Shown one piece after another: positions 1-11,007 of a stretch of 64,000 nucleotides of DNA (within the stretch, counting starts at the first letter, position 1; each line of letters starts with the position of its first letter). The stretch spans positions 17,232,268 to 17,296,267 of the forward strand of contig NC_133658.1 in the NCBI RefSeq assembly GCF_037893015.1, read 5' to 3'. The notes below the pieces were generated by a model. It did no database searches and had not been told where the DNA came from. It was given only the letters and a program-made list of their open reading frames with translations. The position numbers and the translations under genes are program-made. Origin of the DNA: Macrotis lagotis (taxonomy: Eukaryota > Chordata > Mammalia > Peramelemorphia > Peramelidae).

Positions 1-600
1 CAGCTATATATTTCCTAGTGACAGCCTTTATGCCACCCCTTCATGATAATAGATTGCCTTCTCACATTTTCCAAGAGTCACCCCATTGCCCTTTGGGTGA
101 CCTATAACTTTAAGTCTGTGTTATTCCATGACTTGTAGCCATATGGCCTCATCAGAAGAATATTGATGTTAAAAATATGGACTTTTGTTGTAAGGTAAAA
201 GCTTAGGGTCAGTGTGATTTCCCAAAGGAAACTCAGCCCTTGCTCCTCTCCTCCTCCCATTCATTTTAGATCATTCACAGAGTCTGTCCCAGCTCTCTGG
301 GCTGTCCATCCATTATCATGGGCCACAATAAATTAGAAATGAGAAATGGGTCAATAAAATAAAGATTAAGAAATAAAACTAGAAAGACAAAGGAATGCTA
401 CATATCCAATTCAGAGCATTTCTTCAGCATTAATCTGGCAAGAGGCTAGGATTTTATCAGTGTAGAAAGCACTAGTTGGTTTAGATGTTGGTAATTGGAG
501 GCTTTCTGTTTTCTTTGACCTGGAAATGAGAGAAGAAATATGGCTAAAAGGGAGTTGACACTCAGGACAGATAAGGACATGGAGAGCTCCTACCTGACTC
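1..600. other. unassigned non-coding sequence
   Basis: I see no repeat family, coding region or RNA gene here. The short open frames on the minus strand at 411-750 have no recognisable motif and no codon signal. It precedes the CR1/L3 fragment. Confidence 0.5.
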
Positions 601-894
601 TGATGCACTGAGCCATTTGATTGCTGAGTCACTGTCAGTGATCTTTGAAGAATGGTAGAGAATGGGAAAGGTGCCACAGCATTGGCGAAAGACTAATACT
701 GTCCCCGTACTAAAGGAGGAAGAGGATAGAGTGTACAAACTCAGGGTCATTAGGGTTGACTTCAGTTGCGGGGACAGTTCTAGGATGGATTGTTCAAAGC
801 TGGACAGTCAGCATCCAGAAGCGCAACGATTAGCACAAGAGCTAATCTGGTGCCATCAAGAACGACTTGGGGCAGACTAACCTTATTTTCTTTT

Positions 895-1140
895 TGTTGT
901 TGCTGCTGTTCAGTCATTTCAGTAGAATCGGACTCTTTGTGATCTCACTTGGGATTTTCTTGGCAAAGAAACTGAAGTGCTTTTCTATTTCCTTCTCTCG
1001 CTTATTTTACAGATGAGGAAACTGAGGATTGAATGACTTTCCTGGGGGTCTCACAGCTAGTTAGTATCTGAGATTGGATTTGAATTAAGATCTTCCTAAC
1101 TTCAGGCCTAGTATTCTATCTACACTGTCACCAGCTGCCT
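895..1140 (-). mobile_element. SINE with RTE-type 3' tail
   Basis: Read on the minus strand this is a tRNA-headed SINE followed by the gaaactgaggcaaa-type core. Its tail ends gactgaac-like and is shared with the RTE LINE 3' end at 61 kb. The tail sharing implies mobilisation by RTE machinery (inference). It interrupts the CR1/L3 fragment. Confidence 0.75.
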
Positions 1141-1159
1141 TTATTTCCTTTTCAGGACA

Positions 1160-1405
1160 GGGCAATTACTATTACTACTAATAATAGCTACCATCAATGT
1201 ATTGCTCTGAGCTCTTTACAATTATTATCTCACAACCATCTTGGAGTGGTTGGTACTACTATTTAGCTCATTTTACAGATGAAGAAACTGAGGCATGAAG
1301 ACTTAAATGCTTTGCCCAGGGTTGCTAAGTTAGTGTCTGTGGCCAAATTTAAACTCAGGTCTTCCTGATTCCAGACTTACTATGGTACCGCCTAGTTACC
1401 CTAAC
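1160..1405 (-). mobile_element. MIR-like CORE-SINE
   Basis: Recognised in reverse by attttacagatgaagaaact, followed by gcccagggttgctaagt and an eroded tRNA-like head. It is old and diverged, with no recognisable target-site duplication. Confidence 0.65.
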
Positions 1406-1920
1406 TACTGGTCTAGTAAGTCAGCCGTATCTTCAACTATAGATGTAATTTACCTAGATTTTGGAAAAGCTTTTTGTAATAAAGTTTTGAAAATTGTCTG
1501 ATATCTTGAGGATTTGTAGTTTGTGAGGTCAAGCATCCCCTTTCAACCCTGAGAAGTGAGGCTTTGAGGCAGATGGTGGGATGGAGTGTGTTCTGGAATT
1601 TAAGTGGGGACCTCAACAACCCCAGAAATGCCATCAGCTACCCTGGCCCTGGCTAACACAAGCTGAGCTGGGAAAAATCAACAGATGCCCATTGGAGGAC
1701 TGAGCTTCCACCCAGAAGGGAGAGATTGAGATAGGAGAATGGTCCCTTTAAACTTCTCAGAAAAGAAGATTCAGGCTGAAGCAATTGGGATAACGACCTA
1801 TGCAAGAAGTGAAAGATATTCCAAGAAAAAACCTGATGCTTTCCCAACTTCCTGTCCTCATGATTATCCATTAATAGATGCTAACATGCTCAATTCATTT
1901 CTTTGTAATGTTTGTCCTTC

Positions 1921-2068
1921 ATTTTTTTTCCTTTTGCAAGGCAATGGGGTTAAATGATTTGTCCAAGGTCATACAGCTAGGTAATTAAGTGTCTGCGGTC
2001 GAATTTGAACTCAGGTCCTCCTGACTCCAGGGCAGGTGTTCTATCCACTGTACCACCTAGCTATCCCT
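1921..2068 (-). mobile_element. WSINE1-type SINE
   Basis: Reverse-strand copy with the signature ttgcaaggcaatggggttaa, then ggtcatacagctaggtaatt and a final ccacctagct. The length is typical (about 148 bp). Confidence 0.85.
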
Positions 2069-2089
2069 TGTCCTTCCTTCTTTTTTTTT

Positions 2090-2612
2090 TTCTTAGAAGG
2101 ATTTAATTTATTTTGAGTTTTACAATTTTTCTCTTAATCTTGCTTTCCTCCTCTCCACCCTCCACAAGAGGCAGTCTATCAGTCTTTACATTGTTTCCAT
2201 GGCATACATTGAGTGTGATGAGAGAGAAATCAGATCCTTAAGAAAAAAAATACTGTATAAGGGATAGCAAAATTACATAATAAGATAATGGTTTCTTTTT
2301 TAATTGAAGGTAATAGTCTTGGTCTTTGTTCAAACTCCGCAGTTCTTTCTCTGCACACAGCTGGTATTCTCCATTGCAGACAGCCCCAAATTGTCCCTGG
2401 TTGTTGCACTGATGAAACGAGCAAGTCCATCAAGGTTGATCATCACCCCCATGTTACTGTTAGGCTGTACAATGTTCTTCTGGTTCTGCTCATCTCACTC
2501 AGCATCAGTCCATGCAAATCCCTCCAGGCTTCTCTGAATTCCCATCCCTCCTGGTTTCTAATAAAAGTATCCCATAACAAACATACTACCGTTTGTTAAG
2601 CCATTCCCCAAT
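2090..2612 (-). mobile_element. L1 3' UTR fragment, minus strand
   Basis: The segment has the recurrent layout of the marsupial L1 3' region in reverse: gttctgctcatctcactcag, a 'reduced map' of ccattccccaattgaa at the far end, and a poorly conserved pyrimidine-rich start. Related copies lie at 24.8, 42.4 and 58.2 kb. No coding remains. Confidence 0.6.
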
Positions 2613-2617
2613 TGAAG

Positions 2618-2985
2618 TTGTCCTTCATTCTTGAAGAAGACTACAATATCGGGGAGGTGATGCCATGACAAGCATGTGAGTTGGATTGGAGTGAGGGGGC
2701 TGTGCTAAGTCACCAGCCTCACTTTCTCCTCCAGAGTCATCTGGGACCAGTGGTCAAATATGGATCAAGATGACTGGAGATGACCCTGGATGTGAGGCAA
2801 ACAGAGTTAAGTGACTTGCCCAAGGTCACACAGTTAGTAAATGTCTGAGGCTGGATTCAAACTCCCATCCTCTACTCATTTCTTTACACACACATTCGAT
2901 GACGTACCCAGGGTCACCTGTCTAGCAGAGTGCAAGTTTGAACTCAGATCCCCCTGACTCCTGGCCTGGTACAGTGCCACCTGTC
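2618..2985 (-). mobile_element. long-tailed CORE-type SINE
   Basis: Reverse copy of the ~300 bp SINE whose tail contains gccatgacaagcatgtgag and cactttctcctccagagtca. It is followed by the tRNA-derived head. It is one of about ten copies in the window and abuts the L1 fragment. Confidence 0.75.
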
Positions 2986-2999
2986 TCTAGTTTTCCATA

Positions 3000-3684
3000 A
3001 CAGAGCAAGTGCCAAACTCTTAAGATCCAGTGTTCACCAGATGTCATAGCTCAGAATGAGCTGAGATTCTAAGCTCATTATCTGTGTGGCAATGTCTAAT
3101 AACAAAATTCCTTTGGAGTTCTGGACTTTTTGTTCAGTTTTTCCAGGATACTCGCTGGGTACTCGCTGTGGCCTAGAGCTCCTGGGTCCCCACTGATATA
3201 CGACCTGGGAAGGCTTCCAGGGCTGAAGAGTGTGGAGGACTCCAAGCTGCTTGATAGATATTTCCTACATTTTTTATGCACAGTTCTCTGGTTGTTGAGC
3301 ATTGTTTATATGCTCATTGATTCTACACTAAGAGTAAATGCTGCCTACAGTATTGAATGTGCCTATTGGCTTCTGTGTAAAGCAGATGCCATTACAGCAA
3401 GGAGACATGACTAGGGCTATTTGGAATATTGTCTGGTCCAAAGGAGGTGGGGCATGGAAGGGGGAAGGGCTCAGAGTTGGGTTGGATTGGGTAGAAGCCC
3501 TGGCAACAAGCTGGTGCCACCCCTTAGGGAGGCAGAGTTGAGGTCTAGCCAGTAGCTGATTCTTCCGTAACCATAGTGAACAGAGCTTTCTCAGCACTTC
3601 TGTCAGATGGGGCCTGCCCCAAATGCTAGGGTAGCATAGGGAGTGGCCTTCAAGGATACCTGGCAGTTGAATGAACATCTTTGC

Positions 3685-3688
<4 letters not shown>
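3000..3688. other. unassigned non-coding sequence
   Basis: No repeat family or gene recognised. The minus-strand open frame at 3328-3735 is a by-product of the adjoining CA repeat, and the plus-strand frame at 3130-3414 shows no domain. Confidence 0.5.

Positions 3689-3736
<48 letters not shown>
3689..3736. repeat. (CA)n microsatellite
   Basis: About 24 uninterrupted CA units, so probably length-variable between individuals. It creates spurious THTHT/CVCVC open frames on both strands. Confidence 0.97.
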
Positions 3737-3737
<1 letters not shown>

Positions 3738-4496
3738 CCTTCTTGCTTTAAAAAAAATTAAATTAAAATTTTATTTTTCCAGCAAAAATCTGCCTTCTCT
3801 TCCACCTTCCTACTCTTTCTTACTCTTATTGAGAAATCAAGAAAAACTAAACTCCTATTACAAACATGTCCAGTCAAGTGAAGCACATTCCTGCAATGGC
3901 CATATTAGAAAACAAAAGTCTTCATCTGTACTGAGCTCATCACCTCTCTACTGGAAATTGGGCAGTTTGTTTCGTCAAGAAACCTTTGGAATTCTCGTCT
4001 TTGGGATTAGAGTCATTACATAAATTGTTCTGTTTCTACTCGTTTCTTCTAACTTTTCGACCCTTTGTAATCTGGCCTTATTCATTACTTGACTGAAACT
4101 ATTCTCTCCAAAGTTACCATCCACTCTAATTTGCCAAAGATGGCACCTGGGTCTCAGGCCTCATCATTCTTGACTTTCCTAATGTATTTGATGTTGATGA
4201 CTTCATCTCTTCTTGAGTTCTTGCTCATCTCTCATCTCTCATCCCTCACCTACTTGTCTCATTCTCCTTTTCTGGTTCACCCTAACAGGTATCCCCTAAC
4301 TTTGGGGCTTCTCTAAGGTTCTGACCTGGGACTTCTCTTTTCTCTTTACATTCTGTCTCTTAAATGCTCTTATTAGGGTCCCATGGGTTTAATGATCATC
4401 TCTGTGCCCATGACTATATAATCAACCCTAACCTCTCTCCTGCTCATCAGTCCTTCATCAACTGCTTATTAGACATTTCAAATTGGTTTTCCAGTT

Positions 4497-5085
4497 TTGT
4501 TGTTTAGTCATTTTTAGGTATGTTCAAATCTTCATGACCCCATTTGGGTTGTTTCTTTTTTTTTTTTTAACAAAGATGCTAAAGTGATTTTCCATTTTCT
4601 TCTCCAGCTCATTTTACAGATGTAGAAACTGAGGCAAACAAACTTAAGTGACTTGCCCAGGGTCATGCAGGTGATGGTGCTCCTTTATTCTCGAAGAAGA
4701 CCATGACATCAGGGAAGTCATGCTATGACAAGCATGTGAAGTGGATTTGAGTGAGGGGGCCTGTGCTAAGTCACCAACCTCACTTTTCCCCCAGAGTCAT
4801 CTGGATCCGGGGGCCAGATAGCAATCAGGATGACGAAAGGGTCCTGGATGTGAGACAATCAGGGTTAAGTGACTTGCCCAAGGTCACATAGCTAGTAAGT
4901 GACAAGTGTTCAAACTCTTGTCCTCCTGACTCCAAGACCAGTGCTCTATCCACTGTACCACCTGGGCTGGGAATCAGGATGGTCCTTCATGAGTTCAAAC
5001 CTCAGGAAATTACTGTGTGACCCTGGGCTGGATTTGAATTTATGAAGATGACTCCAGGTCCACCATAGCATCTACTTGTGCCATA
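4497..5085 (-). mobile_element. RTE-tailed SINE, itself split by another SINE
   Basis: The tail (gttgtttagtcatttttagg) and core occupy 4497-4672. The tRNA-like head resumes at about 5025-5085 (ggatttgaatttatgaagat). The interval is filled by a long-tailed SINE in the same orientation, which therefore inserted later. Confidence 0.7.
4671..4972 (-). mobile_element. long-tailed CORE-type SINE
   Basis: It carries ttctcgaagaagaccatgac, then atgctatgacaagcatgtga, and ends at the head with ctctatccactgtaccacct. It is nested inside the RTE-tailed SINE. Confidence 0.75.
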
Positions 5086-5090
5086 GACAT

Positions 5091-5236
5091 CTTTTTTTTT
5101 TAAGTTTTTGCAAGGCAACGGGGTCAAGTGGCTTGCCCAAGGCCACACAGCTAGGTCATTATTAAGTGTCTGAGGTTAGATTTGAACTCAGATCCTCCAG
5201 GACCAGTGCTCTATTCACTGCGCCACCTAGCTGCCC
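5091..5236 (-). mobile_element. WSINE1-type SINE
   Basis: Poly-T followed by gtttttgcaaggcaacgggg and ending cgccacctagctgccc. It is nested within the L2 copy next to the older SINEs. The retained CpG in caacgggg and tgcgccacc suggests a fairly young copy. Confidence 0.88.
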
Positions 5237-6089
5237 TGGCTCATTATCTTTCTTTACAAGCCCTCTCCCCTTCCTGACTTCCTCATTTCTTGTGAGACTA
5301 CCACCATTCTCCCAGTCACCCAGATTTATAATCTTGACATCATCTTCAACTTTTCCCACATAACCAATCCATTATTTTTCCTTTGACATCTTCTCTTCAC
5401 TCTCACAATTGCCACCCAAGCCCTCACCAATACTTCATCTGGATTATTGCAATGGACTCCCTAATTGGGCTCCCTCACTCATCATTTACCCCACTCCAGT
5501 GCATCCATCCTTCACATAATTATCAAGGTGATTTTCCTAAAGTGCAGAGCTGACTGGGTCACTTCCCTCCTCAATAAACCACAATGGTTCCCTATTACCT
5601 TTAGATTCAAAGGCAAACCCCTGTGTTTGGTCCATGCACTTTTTCTCAACCAGATCCAGTCTACCTAAATGTCCTGTTTACTGTTCCTCCTACAAGATAT
5701 GTTAAATCCTGCCAATGTATCTTTGTCCCATCTATGCCTTCTGCCTACTAGAATTTCTTAATTAGTCCAAGACTCAATTCAAGTATCACCTTCTTCAGAA
5801 ACCTTCTTCTGATGAAATAATCTTTGATCATGAGAAAATATTTGTAAATTACCTAGCATAGTTCCTGGGAAAATAGTAGATCCTGTCATAAAAGCTTATT
5901 CCTGTCTCCTTCCCATTCTCTTCCCCTTTCTGTTCACATGTACATGTGTCTTGTATTCCAAACCAAAGTCTAAATTTTCTGAGGGTAGAGCATATATATT
6001 AGATTTGTTTGTGTATTTCCTCACACCTAGAGCCCAGTTCTGGACACTGGCTAGAGGCTTTTAAAAAAGTGTTAGTTGATTGATAACCG

Positions 6090-6970
6090 CAGAGTGGAAG
6101 CCTGAAACCCCAGTAATTCAAATGAAACAATCTTTCTCCAGTTTCGCCTGTCTCTTGCATCCTTTCCTATTTCCTTCCTTCTATAGCCAGAGGCCTTGGC
6201 AACCAGCTCTCTCCATTTCTTCCAAATGAGTTTAAAGTGTTAACTGACTGCCTTCTGGGTAAAAGAGAAGCTATTAATTAAGATCTCAACAATTTAAATC
6301 TGTTTCAAAGAAACAACAATCAATCTGTCCTTCTCCAACCTCACTTGGGGTTGAACAGTGAACAAATCAATCTGAAAGAACCCGCCTGCCTCTGTACCAA
6401 TTAATTCTGGTAATTGGGAGTGGTACATGTGATGCATACACAGCAAGGAAGGTATTGACCCACAGAATTTCACAGCTGGAAGCGATCTCAGAGGCCAAAT
6501 CACAGCCAAACACAGATCCACTGTCCATCAGCCCAGACCAGTGGACACCCAGGTTTGAGCTGAAGATATTCAATGGGCAGCAGAGGCAGTAACCAACAAC
6601 AAAAACCAGTGTGCTTAGAAAGAAGCAGAAAGAAGTGAGATGTTGGATGGCTGTAATCAAGAATAATCAAGAAAATCTGACTGCTGATTGGATGTGGGGA
6701 GTGAGGCATAGGCAAGAGCAGAGGCAAGGTGATGGGGAGTGATGATGGCAATGATCTTGACAGAAATGGGGAAGTTCAGCAGAAGGATGGTCTGGGGGTA
6801 AATAATAATGAGTCAGTTTGGGGTGGGTTGCATTGGAGATGCCTAATGGGACATCTGGTTTGAAGAGTAAAACAGTTGGTGATATAGGACTGCAGCTTGG
6901 GAGATAAATGTGACCTGACCTTGTCGCAGACATGTCCTCAAAAACTTAGGTTTTAATCTATTAAACTTCT
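6090..6970. other. unassigned non-coding sequence
   Basis: A weak old repeat remnant may lie near 6470 (cacagctggaagcgatctca). Otherwise nothing is recognised. The overlapping short open frames at 6294-6933 on the minus strand have no domain or motif. Confidence 0.45.
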
Positions 6971-7023
6971 TGCTTCAAACTGCCCTAAGACCCTTGGGAC
7001 ATCCTGTATATAGTCCTTGGAGT

Positions 7024-7140
7024 AATACTACTACTACTACTACTACTACTAATAATAATAATGTTTGTCCTTCATTCTCAAAGAAGACAGTCACACAGCT
7101 TATTAGAGTCAAGTGTCTGAGGTTGAATTCAAACTTGACC
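7024..7140. repeat. (ACT)n/(AAT)n microsatellite next to a SINE tail scrap
   Basis: ACT units at 7026-7050 run into AAT units up to 7061. They are followed by tttgtccttcattctcaaag, the 3' end of the long-tailed SINE in reverse, and a collapsed remainder to about 7140. Confidence 0.8.
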
Positions 7141-7265
7141 CACATCTTGAAAGTGAAGAGGGATTCTATGAGGCAAAGATATGGATACCATTTCCTAGTC
7201 CTGGGAGTAATTTGAGCAGGGATGAGCTTTGAAGCTATACGATCTAATCACTGAATCATCACTTT

Positions 7266-7440
7266 AAAACGGAAAAGGACCTTGGTGGCTATCTAGCTCC
7301 CCCCCCCCCAATTTTTATAGTTGAAGAAACTGAGGTCCAGGGAGGCTAGATGATGTGTCCAAAATCACAGGCATGGTAAGTGTCAGGGGTAAGTTTCAAA
7401 CTCTGACTCCAGAGTTTGTACACTTTCCACCATAGCACAA
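7266..7440 (-). mobile_element. ancient MIR-like repeat
   Basis: Old repeat with gttgaagaaactgaggtcca and a late ccaccatagcac end, interrupted by an 11-base C run at 7299-7309. Similar decayed copies occur at 10390, 11020, 25680, 29390, 34920 and 44700. Confidence 0.5.
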
Positions 7441-7813
7441 TAAAATCATAGTTGTTTGCTTTCTTAAATCACATTTTCCTAACCTGAATTAGTGGACCAT
7501 CATTTTACATCTGTCAGTCAATCAACCAACAAGGTTTTTATCACATTCCTATTATGGGCCTCTATAGAGAATATGCAATATGGACAGAATAAGAACAGTA
7601 TGCCTCAACAGGGTTGGTACCATTTAAAGTCTAAAAATGCATAAAAGCTCCTGGCACAAAATTGGTGTTTTTTTTTTTAAAAGGGCAAAGAAAGAATAAA
7701 ATCCCTTTCTTGTCCCCTACTCTGAAAAACCTCACCAAAAACCAAAAAAACTTCTGGTACAAAATGCATTAAAAAGAAGAAATATAAGGCAATATGAAAT
7801 AGTTCAATTTAAG

Positions 7814-8043
7814 GGCAGCTTAGATGGAGCTTTAGTGCACAGAGCAATGGACCTTGAGTCAGGAAGATCTGAATTCAAATTTAGCCTCAGATTACTAGTT
7901 GTCCCTTAACCCTTTTTGCCTCAGTTTCCTCTTCTGTAAAATGAGCTGAAGAAGGAACTGGCAAACCACACTGGTGTCTCTGCCAAGAAAAACTCCAGTG
8001 GGGTCACAAGAAGTCATACACAACTGAACAACAATAGCAACAA
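7814..8043 (+). mobile_element. SINE with RTE-type 3' tail
   Basis: Complete plus-strand copy with head gggcagcttagatggagctt, middle tgaattcaaatttagcctca, core tgcctcagtttcctcttctg, and tail ending caactgaacaacaatagcaa. Confidence 0.82.
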
Positions 8044-8092
8044 AGCTCAATATCTGGTATTTGGGGAAAGGCATTAGGAATGTAGTGTATCA

Positions 8093-8278
8093 GGAAATAA
8101 AATCATGGGCAGCTAGGTGGCGCAGTGGATAAAGCACTGGCCTTGGAGTCAGGAGGACCTGGGTTCAAATCCGGTCTCAGGCACTTAATAATGACCTAGC
8201 TGTGTGGCCTTGGGCAAGCCACTTAACCCCGTCTGCCTTGAAAAAACCTAAAAAAAAAAAAAAGGAAATAAAATCATG
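8093..8278 (+). mobile_element. WSINE1-type SINE with perfect 15 bp target-site duplication
   Basis: The SINE body is 8108-8263 and ends in aaaaaacctaaaaaaaaa. It is flanked by identical ggaaataaaatcatg at 8093-8107 and 8264-8278. The A-box-like tggcgcagtgg and B-box-like gttcaaatcc (RNA polymerase III promoter elements of tRNA-derived SINEs) are intact. CpGs remain in the head and middle, so this is among the youngest insertions here. Confidence 0.95.
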
Positions 8279-8529
8279 CCAAGCATTTCTATAGCAAAGC
8301 ATATTGCAATCATGATCTCATTTTAGGAAGACTTCTTCATGTAGAAGGTGAACATCCTGAAGGGGAAGAGGAATTCTATGAAGCAAAGATATGGAGGAAT
8401 GTAGTCTAGAAATGGGAGCCATTCTGTGCAAAGACACATGGATGGTAGACGGATTGTTATGGAGGGGGAATGGCGAGAAGACCAGTTTTTCAGGATTGCA
8501 GAACCTTGGAGGGGGAGTACTCACAAGAC

Positions 8530-8800
8530 TATAAATAAACTTCCTAATGAATTCTAGACTATTAGTGGGGGGGTCTGCCTGGGATCCTAGCCCAAGCTTG
8601 TAGAAGTTTACCTAAGCATTTATGGTTTAATGTTTGTTACAATTCTTTTGTGCAGGTTTGCTTTTTCCTTCTGGATCATAACCTCTTGAGGGAAGACACT
8701 GTGTCTGATCTCCCCTTTGTAGAGTGGCCATAGTAGACATTTAATGGTGATCAAGTAAATGGAATAGAACTGAATCCTTAGCTTCAAATCTCTCCATTCT
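8530..8800 (+). mobile_element. L2 3'-end fragment
   Basis: Carries cataacctcttgagggaaga, the L2 3' motif, and an eroded end near 8760 (catttaatggtgatcaagta). Confidence 0.6.
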
Positions 8801-8869
8801 CTGTACTCTCAATATACCCATTCTGGTACAACGTGGTGGTGAACAAAAACTGAAATAAATTGAATAGGG

Positions 8870-9640
8870 GCAGCCAGGTGCTGAGTGGATAGCACTGCTC
8901 CTGGAGTCAGGAGAACCTCAGATACAAACTGTGACCTTGGACAGAACTAACTCTGATTGCCTCCCCACTCCCCCCAAATATGGCTTACAGTCTCCCTTCT
9001 CTCTTTGACCAATGATTATGGAGGCCAAGACCTAACTCGATGATCTCTCTCTTCACAGGATGTCTATGAAGTCTATTCCAAGACTTGCTGAGCATTTCTG
9101 CTACCTGTTCAGCTAGGTCATTGACAAAGCTGGGAGGGGGCAGTTCTGTCCATCGCAGGCAAAGTTTGCAAATTCCTCCCTCATGTGTGTCTTCTAAAGC
9201 CTTTGAATTTTTGTTATGTTCAAAAAAATAATTAGAGGGCACAGAGAGTGAATTTATAGAAAGTTATATTAAAAAGATCCCTTTGGGGGGGGTCCCACTG
9301 AAAGTTGCATTCTATGTTGCTGTCCATCTTGCCTGCCCCTACTTTTGGTGAATGGGAACAGCAGTGGGTAGAAAAGAGCCAGTCTTGTCTAATCCTTTGG
9401 CCTCCTGTGCCTTGGTATTTGACTCTCCAGCTGCAGTGGGTTCTCCCCTCTGCCCCAACCCATCTCCTGATTGGTCATTTCTCACAGTCTAGGGAAAGAA
9501 TTTGTATAATAATACAGAGCAGTGAGGGGTCACCAGGGGGCAGGATTGTGTACAAACTCTAGGGTGTGATTAAGAGCAAAAAATGTGATTTTTATTTCTC
9601 TAGAATTGTAGCATCTATTTCTTTCCTTCTTTTTTAAACT
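8870..9640. other. SINE scrap, then unassigned sequence with two short open frames
   Basis: 8870-8965 is a shortened WSINE-like head. From 8985 to 9242 the minus strand is open for 85 codons with fairly protein-like composition (for example ICKLCLRW and FVNDLAEQV), but I do not recognise it. 9305-9562 on the plus strand is open for 85 codons without motifs. Neither has splice or promoter support, so I do not call a gene. Confidence 0.35.
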
Positions 9641-9800
9641 AGTATTTACATATTGTTTTAATGTTTGCCAAGCACTTTGCAAAGATCTCTTTTTTTTTTC
9701 TTCATCACAATCCTATGAACTAGGTACTATTATTCTCATTTTATGAAGCTAGTGGAAAATGAGGATGAGATGAGGAAACTGAGGTAGATTATATGATACC
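9640..9800 (-). mobile_element. MIR-like SINE
   Basis: Contains gccaagcactttgcaaagat, then ctaggtactattattctcat and gatgaggaaactgaggtaga. This is the standard reverse MIR order, without a clear head. Confidence 0.6.
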
Positions 9801-9831
9801 CTCCCTTTTCCCCTTCTTTTCCTCTCTTCCG

Positions 9832-9892
9832 TTCTTCCTTCCTTCCTTCCTTCCTTCCTTCCTTCCTTCCTTCCTTCCTTCCTTCCTTCCTC
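9832..9892. repeat. (TTCC)n microsatellite
   Basis: About fourteen uninterrupted TTCC units in a longer pyrimidine stretch. Confidence 0.95.
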
Positions 9893-9924
9893 CCTCCTTA
9901 TTTTTTAAACTCTTTTTCAGAGCC

Positions 9925-10190
9925 AAGGTTTTGGGCATTTTAATTCATTATATATACCATTAACTTTGGTTTTTGTTCTTGCCCTTCATATTGTTATAAC
10001 TGTTGTGTATATAATTTTTCTGCTTCTATTTATTTCACCCAATATCACTTCATATGTCGTGGATCCCACGCTCCTTTGAATTATTCATATTTTTTGTTTC
10101 TTACATGCAATAATATCTAATGGCATCCACATCCCACAATTTGTCTAGCCATTCTCCTATCATTAGACATCTATGTTGGTTCCCATACAA
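9925..10190 (-). mobile_element. L1-like 3' region, minus strand
   Basis: Reverse L1 3' features: ttctgcttctatttatttca, ctaatggcatccacatccca, and ccattctcctatcattagac at the end. No coding content. Confidence 0.55.
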
Positions 10191-10773
10191 ACCCTCAGAT
10201 TCCTGTCCTGCCATCTTAATGCTTTCTTGGCTGCTAGAGAGAACTCCAAGGAGTGAGAGAAGGATCACAGGAGTGCTGATGTCACTGATTCATGGCATTT
10301 GGATGGGTGGTATATTTTGAGGATGTATACCACATCTTTACTTCTCACCCTGTCTAAAAGGTGGAGAGACTGAAGGTGAAGAGGGGGATAAAGGATTTAG
10401 GATAGGAAAAGACCCTAGGAGTCATCTGGTCTCCTTGTTTTGAAGATGAGGAAGTTGAGGCTGAAAAGGATGAAATGGACTCTGAATTCAACCAGATTGA
10501 TGAAGAGTCTTGAGTCTCTGCCATGAGTCTATGAGGCTGCATAGCCTGGAGAATGGAGATTCAAGGTGGCCACATGGAAGAGGCATTGGAATGGTTGCTT
10601 TGCTCCAGATGGCAGAACCCAGGGTACCACATAGAAGCTGCAGAAGCTGTCAATTCCCCCTCCCAACCCCCCCCCAAGACTTCCTAATAATGCTAACTAG
10701 TTAAAAGTGAGATAGGTTAGAGACTGTATGACCATTTGTCACATATGTTATAGTGAAGTTATCTTTTTCTGGT

Positions 10774-11007
10774 TGGGCAACTAGGTGGTATAGTGGATAG
10801 GGTGAGATGCCTGGAGTCAGGAAAACTCATCAGCTTGAGCTCCAATCTGACGTCAGACACTTACTGGCTGTGTGAAACTGGGTAAATTGTTTGCTTCAGT
10901 TCCTTCATCTGTAAAATGATCCAGAGAAGGAAATGGCAAACCACTCCAGTATCTCTGCCAAAAAATGGGGTTGTAAAGAGTCAGACATGACTGAGGAACC
11001 ACATTCT
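10774..11007 (+). mobile_element. SINE with RTE-type 3' tail
   Basis: Head gggcaactaggtggtatagt, middle cgtcagacacttactggctg, core aggaaatggcaaaccactcc, and tail ending gacatgactgaggaacca. Essentially full length. Confidence 0.82.

Larger units (their letters stand above)
600..1610 (+). mobile_element. CR1/L3-type LINE reverse-transcriptase fragment, interrupted by two SINEs
   Basis: The plus strand encodes decayed pieces of a CR1/L3 reverse transcriptase. At 662-760 it reads like the 'WRKTNTVPVLKE' segment preceding the RT core, at 845-890 'LGQTNLIF', and at 1435-1480 'DVIYLDFGKAF', which matches the family motif YLDFSKAFD. Two minus-strand SINEs (895-1140 and about 1160-1405) split the frame. 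Stops and frameshifts follow, so it is dead. The motif order is correct for one element, so the pieces are one insertion. Confidence 0.75.
4010..6085 (+). mobile_element. L2 LINE, 3' half, with three nested SINEs
   Basis: Plus-strand L2 3' region in correct order. There is a coding-end part at 4010-4490 (actcatttccaattggt-like), then after the SINE block comes the stretch with gattattgcaatggactcc (about 5440), gggtcacttccctcctcaat (about 5557), and the extreme 3' end with cctagagcccagttctgg and agttgattgataa near 6070. SINEs at 4497-5236 split it. It is degraded and non-coding. Confidence 0.75.

Noticed and set aside
662..880. Small protein-coding gene on the plus strand
   Set aside because: The frame contains CR1/L3 reverse-transcriptase phrases that continue, after two SINE insertions, with the YLDF...KAF motif. 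It is a LINE remnant.
3328..4023. Open frames with CVCVC or THTHT runs
   Set aside because: They are generated by the (CA)n microsatellite, as are those at 21471-21734, 35984-36229 and 40707-41023.
8108..8263. tRNA gene, because A-box-like tggcgcagtgg and B-box-like gttcaaatcc are present
   Set aside because: The same module recurs about 25 times with an A-rich tail and target duplications, so these are tRNA-derived SINEs. I see no cloverleaf with an intact acceptor stem.
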